DNA from: Pratylenchus scribneri
Lineage: Eukaryota; Nematoda; Chromadorea; Rhabditida; Pratylenchidae
Assembly (NCBI GenBank): GCA_030063045.1
Contig: JAQSEB010000042.1
Coordinates: forward strand, 62,001 to 126,000
Length of the DNA: 64,000 bases
Direction: 5' to 3'
Below the pieces are notes generated by a model. It was given only the letters and a program-made list of their open reading frames with translations. It did not search any database and was not told the DNA's origin. Of the stretch, positions 33,959 to 44,430 are shown piece after piece (position 1 is the first letter of the stretch; every line of letters starts with the position of its first letter). Made by a program: the position numbers and the translations under genes.

Positions 33959-34248
33959 AAATAGCATCAAAAATTTGAGGTCTTAGAGAAGCAGAGGGAT
34001 GGATCAAACGTCATTTTAGGATAAAAAATCAAATAATAATTTTGGATTTAATTTCGTTTTTATTTAATTTATTAATGAGATGCCAAAATAAGAGTAATGT
34101 TAAATTTTGCTGGAATGAGAATTAGACAAAAAAGATAAATTCTCTTTTCAAATCTATATAAATAAATCATCATAGACCCATTTATTAATTAACTGAGTAA
34201 ATAAATTAATTGGCGAAAAATATAAAAAAATATATTTGCTTAGAGCGG
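33959..34248. other. Spacer inside the Maverick
   Basis: AT-rich. It holds the TATA-like box at 34153-34161 and nothing else I can identify. Confidence 0.5.
34153..34161 (+). promoter_or_regulatory. TATA-like box before the PAZ unit
   Basis: TCTATATAA, 87 nt before ATG 34249. It groups the two following genes with the Maverick's own transcription pattern. Confidence 0.5.
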
Positions 34249-34632
34249 ATGCGAGGAACTGAATTTTTTCTCCAATATTATTCCCAAGAATTTTTTCGAC
34301 ACCTTTCCACAAATCCTGAAGCTCAAATTCCAATTCCCGCCCATCTCTGTGTGCATCCATCTCCCACCTATTTGCGGCATATAAAAGAGTGTGCAATCAT
34401 CGATTTTGTTCGACCCTACGGTGACCAAATAAATTCACTCATCTGTATCTGCTTGCCCACTATCATCGATCCGCCAATCTATTCGCTCTGTCCATTAGAT
34501 CTATTTGAAGAAATCCAATCCGCTTGGGACGAATACATTTATCTGCCTCTCGATCAAATTGAAATATGCCCATACAACGAGGAAGAGCTACAACAAATTT
34601 GTCAATTTCGAAGGACTCATCGCCTCCAATGA
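34249..34632 (+). CDS. Unknown Maverick cargo protein upstream of PAZ gene
   Basis: 127 residues from the first ATG after the TATA-like box (an open frame reaches back to 34210 without ATG). It has a hydrophobic, Cys-containing centre (INSLICICLPTIIDPPIYSL) and an acidic C-terminal half (EICPYNEEELQQICQF). I do not recognise it. Its stop overlaps the next gene's ATG as ATGA (34629-34632), so the two are probably translated from one mRNA, or are parts of one ancestral protein. Confidence 0.5.
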   Translation: MRGTEFFLQYYSQEFFRHLSTNPEAQIPIPAHLCVHPSPTYLRHIKECAIIDFVRPYGDQINSLICICLPTIIDPPIYSLCPLDLFEEIQSAWDEYIYLPLDQIEICPYNEEELQQICQFRRTHRLQ

Positions 34633-35235
34633 AGCAAAAATTAATTAAACTCTTATGCGAATACAATAAAATCAATTGTGATGAATATTACCCATCAATA
34701 TTGGAGGAAGCAATCCGCAAAAATTATCGAAAACACAATGATTTTGTACGGCAATTGGAGTTGTGTACAAATCATCTATGCCCAGCATGGAGGAATATTC
34801 CCCTTCAAGCAGCATTCATTACCCACAAATCGGCACGTGCTCTGTTGGCATTCAAAGGGGAAATGCGCGTTTCAGTCTATCAATACTATTTTTTGCGTCA
34901 TCGTCAACGTCTACTTTTTCCCCAACTCCCATGTGTGGCCGTAAAGGGTGGCAATGGCCATGTGTCATTCTACCCATTGGAAGTGCTAGATGTAATCATC
35001 AATCCAACAAATGATCAAGAGGAAAAGGTAAAATAGCCATGGGAGTTTTTTGAATAATTTTACCCCAAAAATTTAGATGTCCATGACCACAGCTGAAGCG
35101 ACAACTCAAACCGATGAGGACAATGGCAATTATGAATTTGATGAAGAATGTGCATCAACTGCCTTTGAGGAAGAAGAAGAATTTCGCCAAGAAGAAGGGA
35201 AGATCATAATCAAGATGGCCTCGATGACATTTTAA
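34629..35235 (+). CDS. PAZ-domain protein (Argonaute-type), Maverick cargo
   Basis: ATG 34629; exon 1 to 35027, intron 35028-35076 (GTAAAA...TTTAG, phase 0), exon 2 from 35077 to the stop at 35235, 185 residues. Residues about 60-123 show the second half of a PAZ domain in order: FITHKSARALLAF, GEMRVSVYQYYF, RLLFPQLPCVAVKGG and VSFYPLEVLDVI, the strand-helix-strand signature of Argonaute PAZ domains. Upstream YRKHNDFVRQLELC may be the first PAZ strands. There is no MID or PIWI domain. The tail is very acidic (EEEEEFRQEEGK). PAZ domains hold the 3' end of guide RNAs, so a free-standing one could bind small RNAs or compete with host Argonautes; that role is inferred, not shown. The last dozen codons may be off-frame: another frame from about 35202 stays open longer. 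Confidence 0.72.
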
Positions 35236-35476
35236 AAACAAATAATGATAAATTCTCCAACTCTATTGTTAACAATCATTTTTTAATTGGATAAACTTAG
35301 TTGGGTTTGTGCCCAATACAAAAAATCAATATGATCTAGATTTTTCCAAATCCTATTTTATCAGGATTAATACAGGAATATATTTTCTTATCAATTTAGC
35401 AACAAATTTATTCAATCTATATAGACTAGTATGTGTAATATAAACTAAAGAAAAATAACAATTAAAAATATTCATA
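35236..35476. other. Convergent spacer between PAZ and polymerase genes
   Basis: AT-rich region between the ends of two facing genes; it probably carries both poly(A) sites (for example AATAAA-like runs on either strand). No gene seen. Confidence 0.4.
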
Positions 35477-38400
35477 TCATTCATATCCAAAGGGTAGAAT
35501 AGTCAACTCTTCATTGATCAATCCTTTGTGCAATACAGGTAAATATCGTTTGTTCATTCGGCGGGTGACAATTCGGGAATTGGCTTTTGGCTGGATTCGA
35601 TCATAATAAAAAATGGCGGGTTCATTTCCTCCTTCTTTGCCAAAATTAAGAACCATGTCACGAAAATGGTCATACTGGAATTGTTGGCAATTATTTTTGT
35701 CCAAAGTAATGCCCTTAAAAAATTATTATTATATTGATTTCCATTTTATGTTTGCCCATTGGCTTTTATTACTCGCCCACTACATTCCTGTGTGTGCCCA
35801 CTACAGTCCTTCCTTCATTTTGCTTCGTCCATAGCAGGTGAATTTCCCTTCCGACTACACTCCTATCTGTGCCCACTACAGTCCTTCCCTTCCCACTACG
35901 TTCCTATTTGTGCCCATTACAGCCCTTCCCTTATGGTTCGTCCATAATTATTATAATACGAATTCAAATAAATAAAAACTCACACGAATACGGAGAATGA
36001 ATTTCTCCTCGCCATTCTTTCGGCTTTTCAATTGGAGGCCATATTGTTTGGCACCACCGCATGCATATTCCATGATGTGCCAATCTTCATATTCCCTTTG
36101 CATTTCTCCCAACATTTGCCCACTTTTGATTGGTTCACTACCTTTGGTGTGCTGGACGATGATTGAATCGGTATCGGAAAATGCACAAAAAATATTGTTA
36201 TTCTTAAAATTTAGTAAAATTTACCAGTATAGAGAAGTCTTGCGCCGGGAGTTTGCAAAACTTGCTGCATATACTTGAGGAGAACCAATCGCGCGGCACT
36301 GGTCGTCCATAAACTACATTGGGAAATTTTGTAGAATTTTAATTGCCCCAAAAATTACCTTATCACAATGTTGCTGGAACGATTTTCTGTGATAAAATCC
36401 TTTTTTGTTGTTGACTGAACCCTAATGGCCTCCTTGGATAGGCGCATAATTCGGTTTATTTGGCAACGGTGATCGTAGAATAGGTTAAAGAATTCGCCGG
36501 GATCGCGAATCACTTCATTTTTGCCCAAATTATTGCGTTGCCCAAATTTACCCTTAAATTTATCAATTTCATTATCCCAGACAATCCTTCAACCAACTAA
36601 CCCATAATGAGTTTAGGCAAATTTTACTAAAATTTCTCAAAATTTTTTAAAATTGGAAATTATTGAAAAAACTGACGCTATGAAGCGAAGGCCCGGATTC
36701 CTTTCCACTTTTGTGGGGTCAATTATCACACCAATTTTCGCGTACATGGCCAAAAATTGGGCCTTTTGCTCATCAGTCCGGCATTCGGGAGGCCATCCGC
36801 TGGCTTGCACTTTTAGGGCCAAAAAGTGACGAACATAGCCAATGAACAGCTCCTTTGACCATTTTTTGTAATGCCTTAAGCAAATTGTTGCATTTTCAAT
36901 TGTTATAACAACGACGACGACGAAAATTGAAAATGCACAATCTACTTACCAAGCCCGGATGAAACGATCCACCTGGTAACCATTTCTGAGTGCCTCCTCC
37001 AGCTCAATATGGGTCACTGTGGGAGTGAATGCTTGTTCTCGATTGGTGTGGCTGCATCGGTGATCATCATTCCGTGTGCAAGCCTTTTGGAATTGTCGAG
37101 CGCACTTATAGCAGCAGCCGAAAATCAATTGATTCTCGATTTTCATAGGCAGAACGGGAAGTTGCAATCCACGGGGCGGGATCACCCTTACTTTGAGAAG
37201 CCCTTTGTATGGGATCTGCTCTGGTCGGGTCCAATCCACGTGGGTTTGAGTGGGCACAACAATTTCCGGCAAGCCAATGGGATATTCCGTGGAAAAATTG
37301 ATGAAAGGGTATAGGCTTTAAAACGCAAGCAAAATCATAAATTCAACAAAATTTTTGATCATCTACCTGATAATGTCATAAACGGAGATTTCTGTCTGAT
37401 CATCCGCTTTTGCATACAATGCCAAAGGTCCAGTACGCCCACCATGGAAAGCCTCTCGCTAAATGAAATCATTTTATTTTATCAATTTGATTTGGTTTTG
37501 ATGGTTCCTACCGGATCGATTGGACCTTTATCACGGCCCAAATCGTTGAAAAAATCATGCATTCTTTTGGCCTCCGCGAATTCGGCTTGAGCTTCCCCTT
37601 CCATTTGTATTTGGGCAGCATTTGTTTCAGCCTTTTTCAGTTCGGTCATTATTTCGCATTCCCTTCACATTTTTAGGGGATTTTGATGATGTAGAGATTT
37701 TTTTACTCACCAAATCTCCTCCATTTCAATTGTGCTGCCATCCACATCTGGGCGTCTCAAAATGGTAAGCCTGTTCCGGGTTTGTGCATTCAAATCCATT
37801 GCCCTTTTCCGGTCCACCAATTCATCGGTAGCGGCAAAACATTTTAAGCATCTGAAAAAAGCAACAAAATAATTTCTCTCATTCAATTTAAAATTTACCC
37901 GTGAAAGTAGCAACCCAACACTTCCAAACATTTTTTCTGTTCCACAATCCAGCCATCCAACTTGAAGCCTTTGTATCGTTTTTCCGGCCCATTGCCTGCA
38001 TGTTGAATATGCACTCCGTCTCGATGGGCCCGATATTCCAAATATTTGATGGCCAAGACACTTGCACGGTCATTCCTCTCATAGCCTCGTTCTGGGCAAA
38101 TGGCAATTTGCTCCTTGCCCATGAACATTGACGTGTATATGTTCATGCATAGCTTGGCTAGAGTTGGGGAAAGTGGCAGCGGATCAGCGCCCTTTGTGAC
38201 ATTGGCAATGAAAATTTTTCGAAATGCCAAGATGGCTTTGAGCAAAATCTCCGTATCATTGCGCGCATATTCCCTCAATTGGTCGGGCAGGAAGAAGGGC
38301 ATGCTTTGGGCATTTGCCTGATACCACCGTTTGAATTCGTGGTATTTGGTCTCACTCATAGAACCTATCAATCAATTAATCAATCATCATTATCATCATC

Positions 38401-40916
38401 AATTTAATTAATAAAAAATTTGCCTACCGGGACAATAGTCCTCCTCGGGGGGCAAATGATCCAATCGTTTGGCATAGTTCTCGGGTCTGTTGAACATGTG
38501 AGGAAAATGGTGTTTTGGTTGGACATCCAAGGCAAATGTGGCCGGTAAATCGGCCAAAGGCACGGACATTAGCAAGTAGCTGTCCCGGAAAATCAATTTG
38601 CTGTCTTTCCGGCTCAATTTCATTGTGAATTCATAGATTTTGAGGCCGATCATGCTGGGCTCGGGTTTACGACCAGATGCGGCCAAATAATTGAACACAA
38701 AGTGTGAATCATAACGAGCAGCATTGTGGGCAAAAATGAGTGTGTCGAATTTGTTGTCAAAAGCCCGCAAAAGCCATTCGCTGAAATCTCTGATGCAATC
38801 CGCACCTTCCGCCTCACTCCAATCAAACATTTTTTGCGGGCCACATATGGTGCATATGCCATCCACTTGCTCATCATTTTGGGGGTTATCCTCACATCTG
38901 GTGCAGGTTACCCTGGCACTGACATAGTTGACTACATGCAATCGTGTGCGCTTGTCCAATTGCTCATTTTGTCGGCACTCAAAGTCGTAAACCTGTCGTA
39001 ATAATTTTAATTTGTACAATTTCAATTCTACAAATTAAAATACTAATTACCAAAATTCGATAGTCCCTCTTTTTTATTTTCAATTTTTGCACAAAGCATC
39101 CCCTTTTGTCATGGTAAACGCGGCATCGTTGGCAATATTTGGTCCCGCATTCGTGGGGCTCTCGCCAATCAAACAAGTAGACTCGATGGCATTCTCCGCA
39201 TCTTCGCCATTTTTTGCACACATCCGCCTTGTGGGCTTCATAGCACCTATTTCATAAAACAATCAATGAATTCATAAATTCCCGTAAACTCACTCTTCAT
39301 TGAAAAATTCCCGATTGCATTGGGGGCATTCAACGAAAAAATCGCCCTGATCAGGGCAGGGATGCCCATAGCCCACACGGCAACAAAAATAACATCTTGC
39401 CTTGCAATCCATATTGTGATAAACATCGTGACTGTATGAGCTCTCGCATTCTGTGCACCATTGCCTTCCCATGCAAGGGAAGAAGCGGTTCACTTTTTTT
39501 ATTGCCTCCCAATGGTTGTCTTTCAAAAATATGTAAATGTTGTAAGGTCTAATGCGTCCATCACTCCAAATTGGGCGTACATTTATTTCAGGCGCATGCT
39601 CAAAGGCAAAAATACGGAATTTGTTGTCAAATTTCTCGTCCCAGTATTTTTGCACAGCTTCCAGATGATCAATTCCATATGCTTTTTGATCTTTTGGGAT
39701 GTTTGCCTCCTTCATCATCACAAGAACTTCATTCAACACCCTCTGTTTGTTGTCTTTGAAGCTTTTAAATGTATTTTGATTCATGAAATTGGCTGGTTTC
39801 GGTTGACACTTCTTTGCCATATCATTGAGTACTGTATCTTCACGATGACGTCTTGCCAAAATGAGGGCGTAGAAAAGACAAAATGAGTCATTGGTGGACC
39901 ATTTCACATGAATTCTCTGTCCATCATTGTAGCCAAAATGCTCATTTGCATCGAATTTTGAGGCAGAGAATGCAATCTGTTCTCCCGTTTTGCCAGCACC
40001 CGTTGGAGGCGTGACGCATGTGATGATCAGCTCCATTGGATAGGAGATTAGCAGTGACCGTTTATCCATGTCCTCCTCCCCATCACTTTGACCAAGCCGC
40101 TCTAATTCATTGATCAAAACTTCGGCATTGTTTTGCTCAATTGGTCGAACTGGAAGAGTGATTGGCTGGTCCAAACCACGGCCAAATAGTAAAAGACTAA
40201 ACTTTGTAACCTAAATTTATAAAAATATTTTAAAAAAAGGGATTTATACTTTTTATAAAAGAAAATACAAGATCTTCCTATGCACACCTACGTCTCAGCC
40301 TTTATATTTTTGTATCCACTCCGTATTGGCCTTTTTTATTTTACCTTTATAATTTTACTCTTCCGTCCCACCTACGTCCTGGCCTTTTTGCATCCAAATT
40401 TTTGCCCCTACGTCCCGTGAGTAAAATGTTCCACCCACCTTTCTTCCATTTAGCTTTTCAGATTCACGGATGGCCAATGTGATTTGATCATCGATGGCAT
40501 CCAACAATTCATCCAATGGTTCCTCGATCATCGGGCTCATTGTGAATTTTGAGACAACATCGGTCAGGCCGAACTTTGGCAATCGGCTGGCCCGGACCGA
40601 ATGTAGTGTAAAATGTTTGCCCGTGAATAATCTGCTGGAAGCAGGCTTAGAAGCGATAATTTAAATTTTACACTTACTCATTTGATGAATGATCAATAAT
40701 TTGGTCATCAATATCACTTTCTTCCGTTTCAGATGGGACAGTCATTCGTCGTTTTTTGGAGGATGGACCTGATCCAAATTGCCGTTCATGTTCTGTTTCA
40801 TCATTTTGATCGTCAGAATCGGAATATGGGACAAGACGTGGATGATCAATTTGATTTGAGGAGGATTGATGTTGGGGGGAATTAGATTGGGAATCTCCAC
40901 TTTCGTAATTTTGCAT
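35477..40916 (-). CDS. Maverick protein-primed DNA polymerase B, intron-rich, one bad splice site
   Basis: Sixteen inferred exons with consistent phases: 40916-40678, 40634-40439, 40210-39294, 39246-39051, 38992-38428, 38364-37899, 37851-37711, 37662-37512, 37458-37367, 37315-36950, 36874-36677, 36626-36602 (25 nt), 36552-36359, 36313-36225, 36174-35984 and 35713-35477, about 1420 residues. The N-terminal part has Cys/His clusters (CTECESSYSH; CYFCC). Exonuclease motifs: VYDFEC (Exo I), FAHNAARYDSHF (Exo II), YARNDTEILL (Exo III). Polymerase motifs: an SLYP motif A split by an intron, a motif B (NSLWGKFG) whose first part is the 25-nt exon, and DTDS (motif C), then KQYGLQL. The intron before DTDS should end at 36175, but its last two bases are CG rather than AG. 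It replicates the element with a terminal-protein primer in the usual Polinton model. Confidence 0.93.
35714..35983 (-). repeat. Polymerase last intron with imperfect tandem repeats
   Basis: At about 35755-35935 the intron repeats CCCACTACA-TCCT and GTGCCCACTACAGTCCTTCC four or five times with drift. It is much longer than the 30-80 bp introns elsewhere in the same gene. Confidence 0.65.
40211..40438 (-). repeat. Polymerase second intron with diverged repeats
   Basis: 228-bp intron with recurring CCTACGTC(C/T)-GCCTTT units (about 40289, 40371, 40409). It is CT-rich and unlike the flanking exons. Confidence 0.5.
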
Positions 40917-41031
40917 TTTTTCTAAAATTTTATTCAACAGCGATTAAAATGTGGGCAACAATTAAATTAACAAATTATGCGCGATCGCGAAAATTAAATC
41001 AAATTTGAATATCCATTTATTCCTCAATTCC

Positions 41032-41364
41032 TCATTCTTTCATTTCTTCGTTCACTCCAGTGTTGACTGTTTCAATGTTGCTGCTCAATGATTGGCCAAT
41101 AGTCGATTCATCCGTTTTGGTGGACGAAGATGATGATTGGCCCAAATAGCGCATTTTATAGCTCATTTCTTTATTGTTGAGACGGCATTTGGGACAGAGA
41201 TGGAGCTCGATTTTGCAGCCACCATCATCCCCCATATCCACAACTTTCGACAGCTTTCGGTCCTCGCGACACAAAGCGAATGGTCCAACGAGGAAATGCA
41301 TTTGGAGGAGGGTAAAATCGGTTTTTGGGTTGTTCTTTTTGGAAACGAAGATTGAAGCACTCAT
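41032..41364 (-). CDS. Small Maverick protein with Cys motif, unknown
   Basis: 110 residues from ATG 41364, upstream of the polymerase on the same strand. A possible zinc-binding pair CPKC follows a hydrophobic start (FTLLQMHFLVGPFALC), and the C-terminal third is Ser/Thr-rich and probably disordered. The stop lies 115 bp before the polymerase ATG. It could be a replication accessory or early gene by position only; I do not recognise the family. Confidence 0.5.
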   Translation of the reverse strand: MSASIFVSKKNNPKTDFTLLQMHFLVGPFALCREDRKLSKVVDMGDDGGCKIELHLCPKCRLNNKEMSYKMRYLGQSSSSSTKTDESTIGQSLSSNIETVNTGVNEEMKE

Positions 41365-41370
41365 TTTGTT

Positions 41371-41806
41371 TTGATATTTAATTTTCTGGAAAAGGAACTT
41401 TTTTGAGAATTTTTTCCAAATTTGAAAGAATATATTTGTATTTTAATTAATTTATTATGAATAAATAATTAAATTAAGATGTATGAAACTTATTTTTAAT
41501 ATATGGTTAAGAATAATTTATAATTGTGAAAATTATTCATTATATTATTATGAATAAATGGGAAATTTTTTGCATTAATTAAATCGTAATAAAAATTTAA
41601 ATGCATAATAAAAATAATTAAGGGGTTGAATTTAATTTTTAAATATTTCTATAAAAAATCAAATTTTTCAAGAGGCAAATATCTTTAATAAAATGAACAA
41701 AAGGGTATATTATTATGAAAAAATGGGACAATGTTTGAATCGAGCATACGACGAAGCAGTGACCATCGAATAGATTGAGTAAGTCCAATAATGAATAAGC
41801 CTACTA
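41371..41806. other. AT-rich right flank of Maverick
   Basis: No gene. I searched for a terminal inverted repeat matching the 24.8-25.6 kb flank and saw none. Confidence 0.45.
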
Positions 41807-42150
41807 ATGCCTTCCCTTCCTACAGTCCATTGCCTGCCACTACTCTGCCGCTACTGGTCTACTAGTGCTTTCCCTTCCTACAGCCATTTGTCTGCCGCTA
41901 CTCTGCCGCTACTGGCCTACTGGTGCTTTCCCTTCCTAGAGCCATTTGCCTGCCGCTACTCTGCCGCTACTGGCCTACTGGTGCTTTCCCTTCCTAGAGC
42001 CATTTGCCTGCCGCTACTGGCCTTTCTTCTCTCCCTGGTGCTACTGGCCTACTTGTGCTTTCGTCCTCTACAGCTCTTTACCTGGTACTACTCTTCACTC
42101 CCTGGTGCTATTGGCTTAGTATTGCTTTCGTCCCCTTCTTTCTCTAGCCG
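41807..42150. repeat. 58-bp GC-rich tandem repeat
   Basis: The unit contains GCCATTTG(C/T)CTGCCGCTACT and CTACTGGTGCTTTCCCTTCC and starts at 41883, 41941 and 41999, with diverged copies before and after. The composition (CT-rich) stands out from its surroundings. The open frame at 41807-42280 is a translation of this repeat. Confidence 0.85.
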
Positions 42151-42535
42151 CTACTCTTTTGTTGTTATTTTTTCTCTTCCTTATGTCCAATGTAAATTAG
42201 CCTTTTGCTCATTGTCTTATGATCTTAAATTAGGACGGAGTAAGGACGGAAGGGTACAATTTTTATTAATTATCGCTTAATTTGTCCATAATTATTTAAT
42301 ACATAATTAGTTTGGTAAATTAATTCTCTAGAGTTAGTTTTAAAATTGTATATTTAATAAAACAAAAAGAAAGAAATTATTTCGGAAATTTTGTAATTCA
42401 AAATTATTTTGGCCATTTTTATTTATGCTAAAAAAATTAAAAATTTTTTCTATGAAAAATCTTCGTAGAAAATAATAAATTTTCCTTAAAAATTAAAAAT
42501 AAAATTGTAAAATTTTAGAAAATAATAGTTCTTAC
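42151..42535. other. Spacer, no gene seen
   Basis: AT-rich sequence between the satellite and the OAC exon. If the exon is spliced, this is the start of its intron. Confidence 0.4.
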
Positions 42536-42687
42536 ACATCAACACCCAAACGGCCACCATAGAAAAATGTTGGCCAACTATGAAAAAGCAAAACGCCGGC
42601 AATGGCCAAAGTGCGCAGACCTTGAATGTGCAATAGAAATTGATGCTTTTGTTTTGGTGGATTCCCTTTTTGTTCTGTTGATGACAT
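42536..42687 (-). pseudogene. Isolated N-terminal exon of an OAC-type acyltransferase
   Basis: ATG at 42687, then 50 codons and a GT donor (GTAAGA) at 42535. The protein has the acyltransferase-3 opening: HQFLLHIQGLRTLAIAGVLL followed by FHSWPTFFYGGRLGVDV. In this family the next residues should be FFVxSG and the TM2 region; none occur before the Maverick begins. The remaining OAC exons (24.6-18.8 kb) are on the same strand on the far side of the Maverick, but their first exon has a different phase and family position, so the two cannot be directly joined. It is either the stranded first exon of that gene or a separate fragment. Confidence 0.65.
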
Positions 42688-44063
42688 TTTTGTATTCTAA
42701 AATTGCAAATTTCAATAGTTTGCACTTGCAATTAGAATGAATGGTGGAATAAAATTTGCACATTAAATTAATTTTTCATTAGAAATAATGGATTTGATAG
42801 GAAATCGACAAATATTATTTTTAAAAATTGTTCAAAATTGGGCAATTTTCGTTTGGTAATAATTTTCTGATTAAATTATAATTGTGATAAATATTTTGAT
42901 ATCAAAATACCCTAAAAATGTTATTATAAAACTTTTATTAGTTGCTTGAAAGGTTATTATGATATTAGCAAATTGGTTACCATTGTTTGACCTGAATGAG
43001 TGAATTAAAAATTGCGAAAAATTTTTTAATCTTAATAAATGTCGAATTCATTAGCATTTCCTCATATTTAAATATATATTTTGTACTAATATTGCGCAAT
43101 GAAATCATTTTACAATTTAACCAAAAAAATTTAATAATCCTGCGCGAATATTATTGATTGAGGGAAGGGGAATTATGGTTGGGTAAATGTGGCAAAATGG
43201 TGTCTGATCTATGATGTCATGAAAATGTTTGGGAAAATGAACAGAATGTGGTTTGTGTTGTGGTGTTCTTTGGAATATTGGAATTATTAGGCAAACAAAT
43301 GTTTATTTAAAATTTAATAATGAAATATAATTATAAAATCAATGAATAAATAAAAATAATAAATTTTTAAAATTATAAATATTAATTTAATGAAATTAAA
43401 ATTTTATTAAATAACATAAAAAAAATTACAAAAAATATTTCTTCTAAAAAATGACTCTAAAATATTTAAGCCAAATAAAAATTATGAATGTGAATTTTAA
43501 TATTTTATTTTGGTGGGAAACGGATGCCAATCATGGATCAACTGGCTGACATAGTTTTTATCAACTATGACAAAATAGGAACAAATTCTAAAAATATAAA
43601 AATAGGAGTAATAAAAAAATTTCCGTTGAATTCACTTATTCTTTTGCCTATGTCAACAATGATTTTGTTGGGAGCTATTTGGTTTATCAATTCAATTCAA
43701 TGCTCTTCTGCATCCGGATTGCTGCCAATTTTATTTTAAGAAAACAAAAAACAATGTTCACAGTTCACAGTGTCTTACATTTTTATGATCATGTGAATGA
43801 ACTCATTTAATTCAATATATTTTTATTTGCAGCAATAGGGTTAAATTCTATTATAATTTCATTTTTTGAATCTTCTAGCGGATTTTAAAATTGAATAAAT
43901 TATTATTTAAATGGAAATGGAAGAGCAACTTAATGAAATTTACATTTAAAGATTTCATTTAAAATAAAATTTAAATTTTTTTGTTTGCATACCCTTAAAC
44001 ATTTTTAAAAATGGAAAAATAAAAATATGGATTAAATTTTAAAAAACGATTAAAAGTAAAAAG
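42688..44063. other. Intergenic, no supported gene
   Basis: Very AT-rich. One 71-codon ORF with a hydrophobic stretch (43524-43739) has no splice context or recognisable domain. Confidence 0.45.
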
Positions 44064-44430
44064 TTAGAAGACCATTCGCGGTGAACCCGGTTCGGGCAAT
44101 GCATTTAAGCGTGCCGGCGTTATTGGCCTGTTTAAGTGACTTCGTATGTCATCCTCTCTGAAATTATGTTGAGCAGCTAGCACACCTGGACGAACGCCAA
44201 CGGCAGCCAAATTGTGCAAATCTTGGCCAAGTTCCGCATGAAATTGATCCATTGGTCTAAAACGACGAAAATCTTGTACAATTTGGTTCTGAACGGGTAT
44301 GGGCATTCGGAAATCGGCCAACGGATGGTCCGGTGGAATATGTTGCATATAAAGCTCTCTTTGTAATCGCAATTCTTGTCCTGGTGATAGTGGTGGGTGA
44401 TGGTCCTGAGCCTGCTGCCCGTGGAGTGGC
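44064..44430 (-). pseudogene. Stray exon related to the terminal domain of the 50-64 kb gene
   Basis: Open from an acceptor at about 44431 to a stop at 44064. It matches the big exon at 62275-62761: YMQHIPPDHP against [31 protein letters not shown] against [20 protein letters not shown] and GSPR. The upstream sequence is Gln/Pro/His-rich as in that gene. No companion exons were found on this strand; a partial foldback motif lies just upstream (44560-44640). Probably a duplicated fragment. Confidence 0.6.

Larger units (their letters stand above)
25660..41370. mobile_element. Maverick/Polinton virus-like transposon (minimum extent)
   Basis: About 15.7 kb of contiguous viral-type genes: packaging ATPase, two small proteins, integrase, minor capsid, small basic protein, major capsid, protease, membrane glycoprotein frames, a PAZ protein (all plus strand), and protein-primed DNA polymerase B with one small gene (minus strand). 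Gene content and size are those of Mavericks/Polintons, self-synthesising DNA transposons related to adintoviruses and virophages. Gene borders define the limits given; I found no terminal inverted repeats or target duplication in 24.8-25.6 or 41.4-42.7 kb. Coding density and absence of most introns on the plus strand contrast with the host genes. Several lesions suggest a recent but decaying copy. Confidence 0.95.

Noticed and set aside
41807..42280. 157-codon ORF
   Set aside because: It is translation of the 58-bp tandem repeat (repeated CHYSAATGLLVLSLP-like text), not a gene.
24800..42700. Terminal inverted repeats of the Maverick
   Set aside because: I compared both flanks by eye and found no matching inverted sequence or 6-bp duplication; ends are left open.
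43524..43739. 71-codon ORF with a hydrophobic stretch
   Set aside because: No homologous block elsewhere in the window, no intron signals, and AT-rich composition like noncoding DNA.
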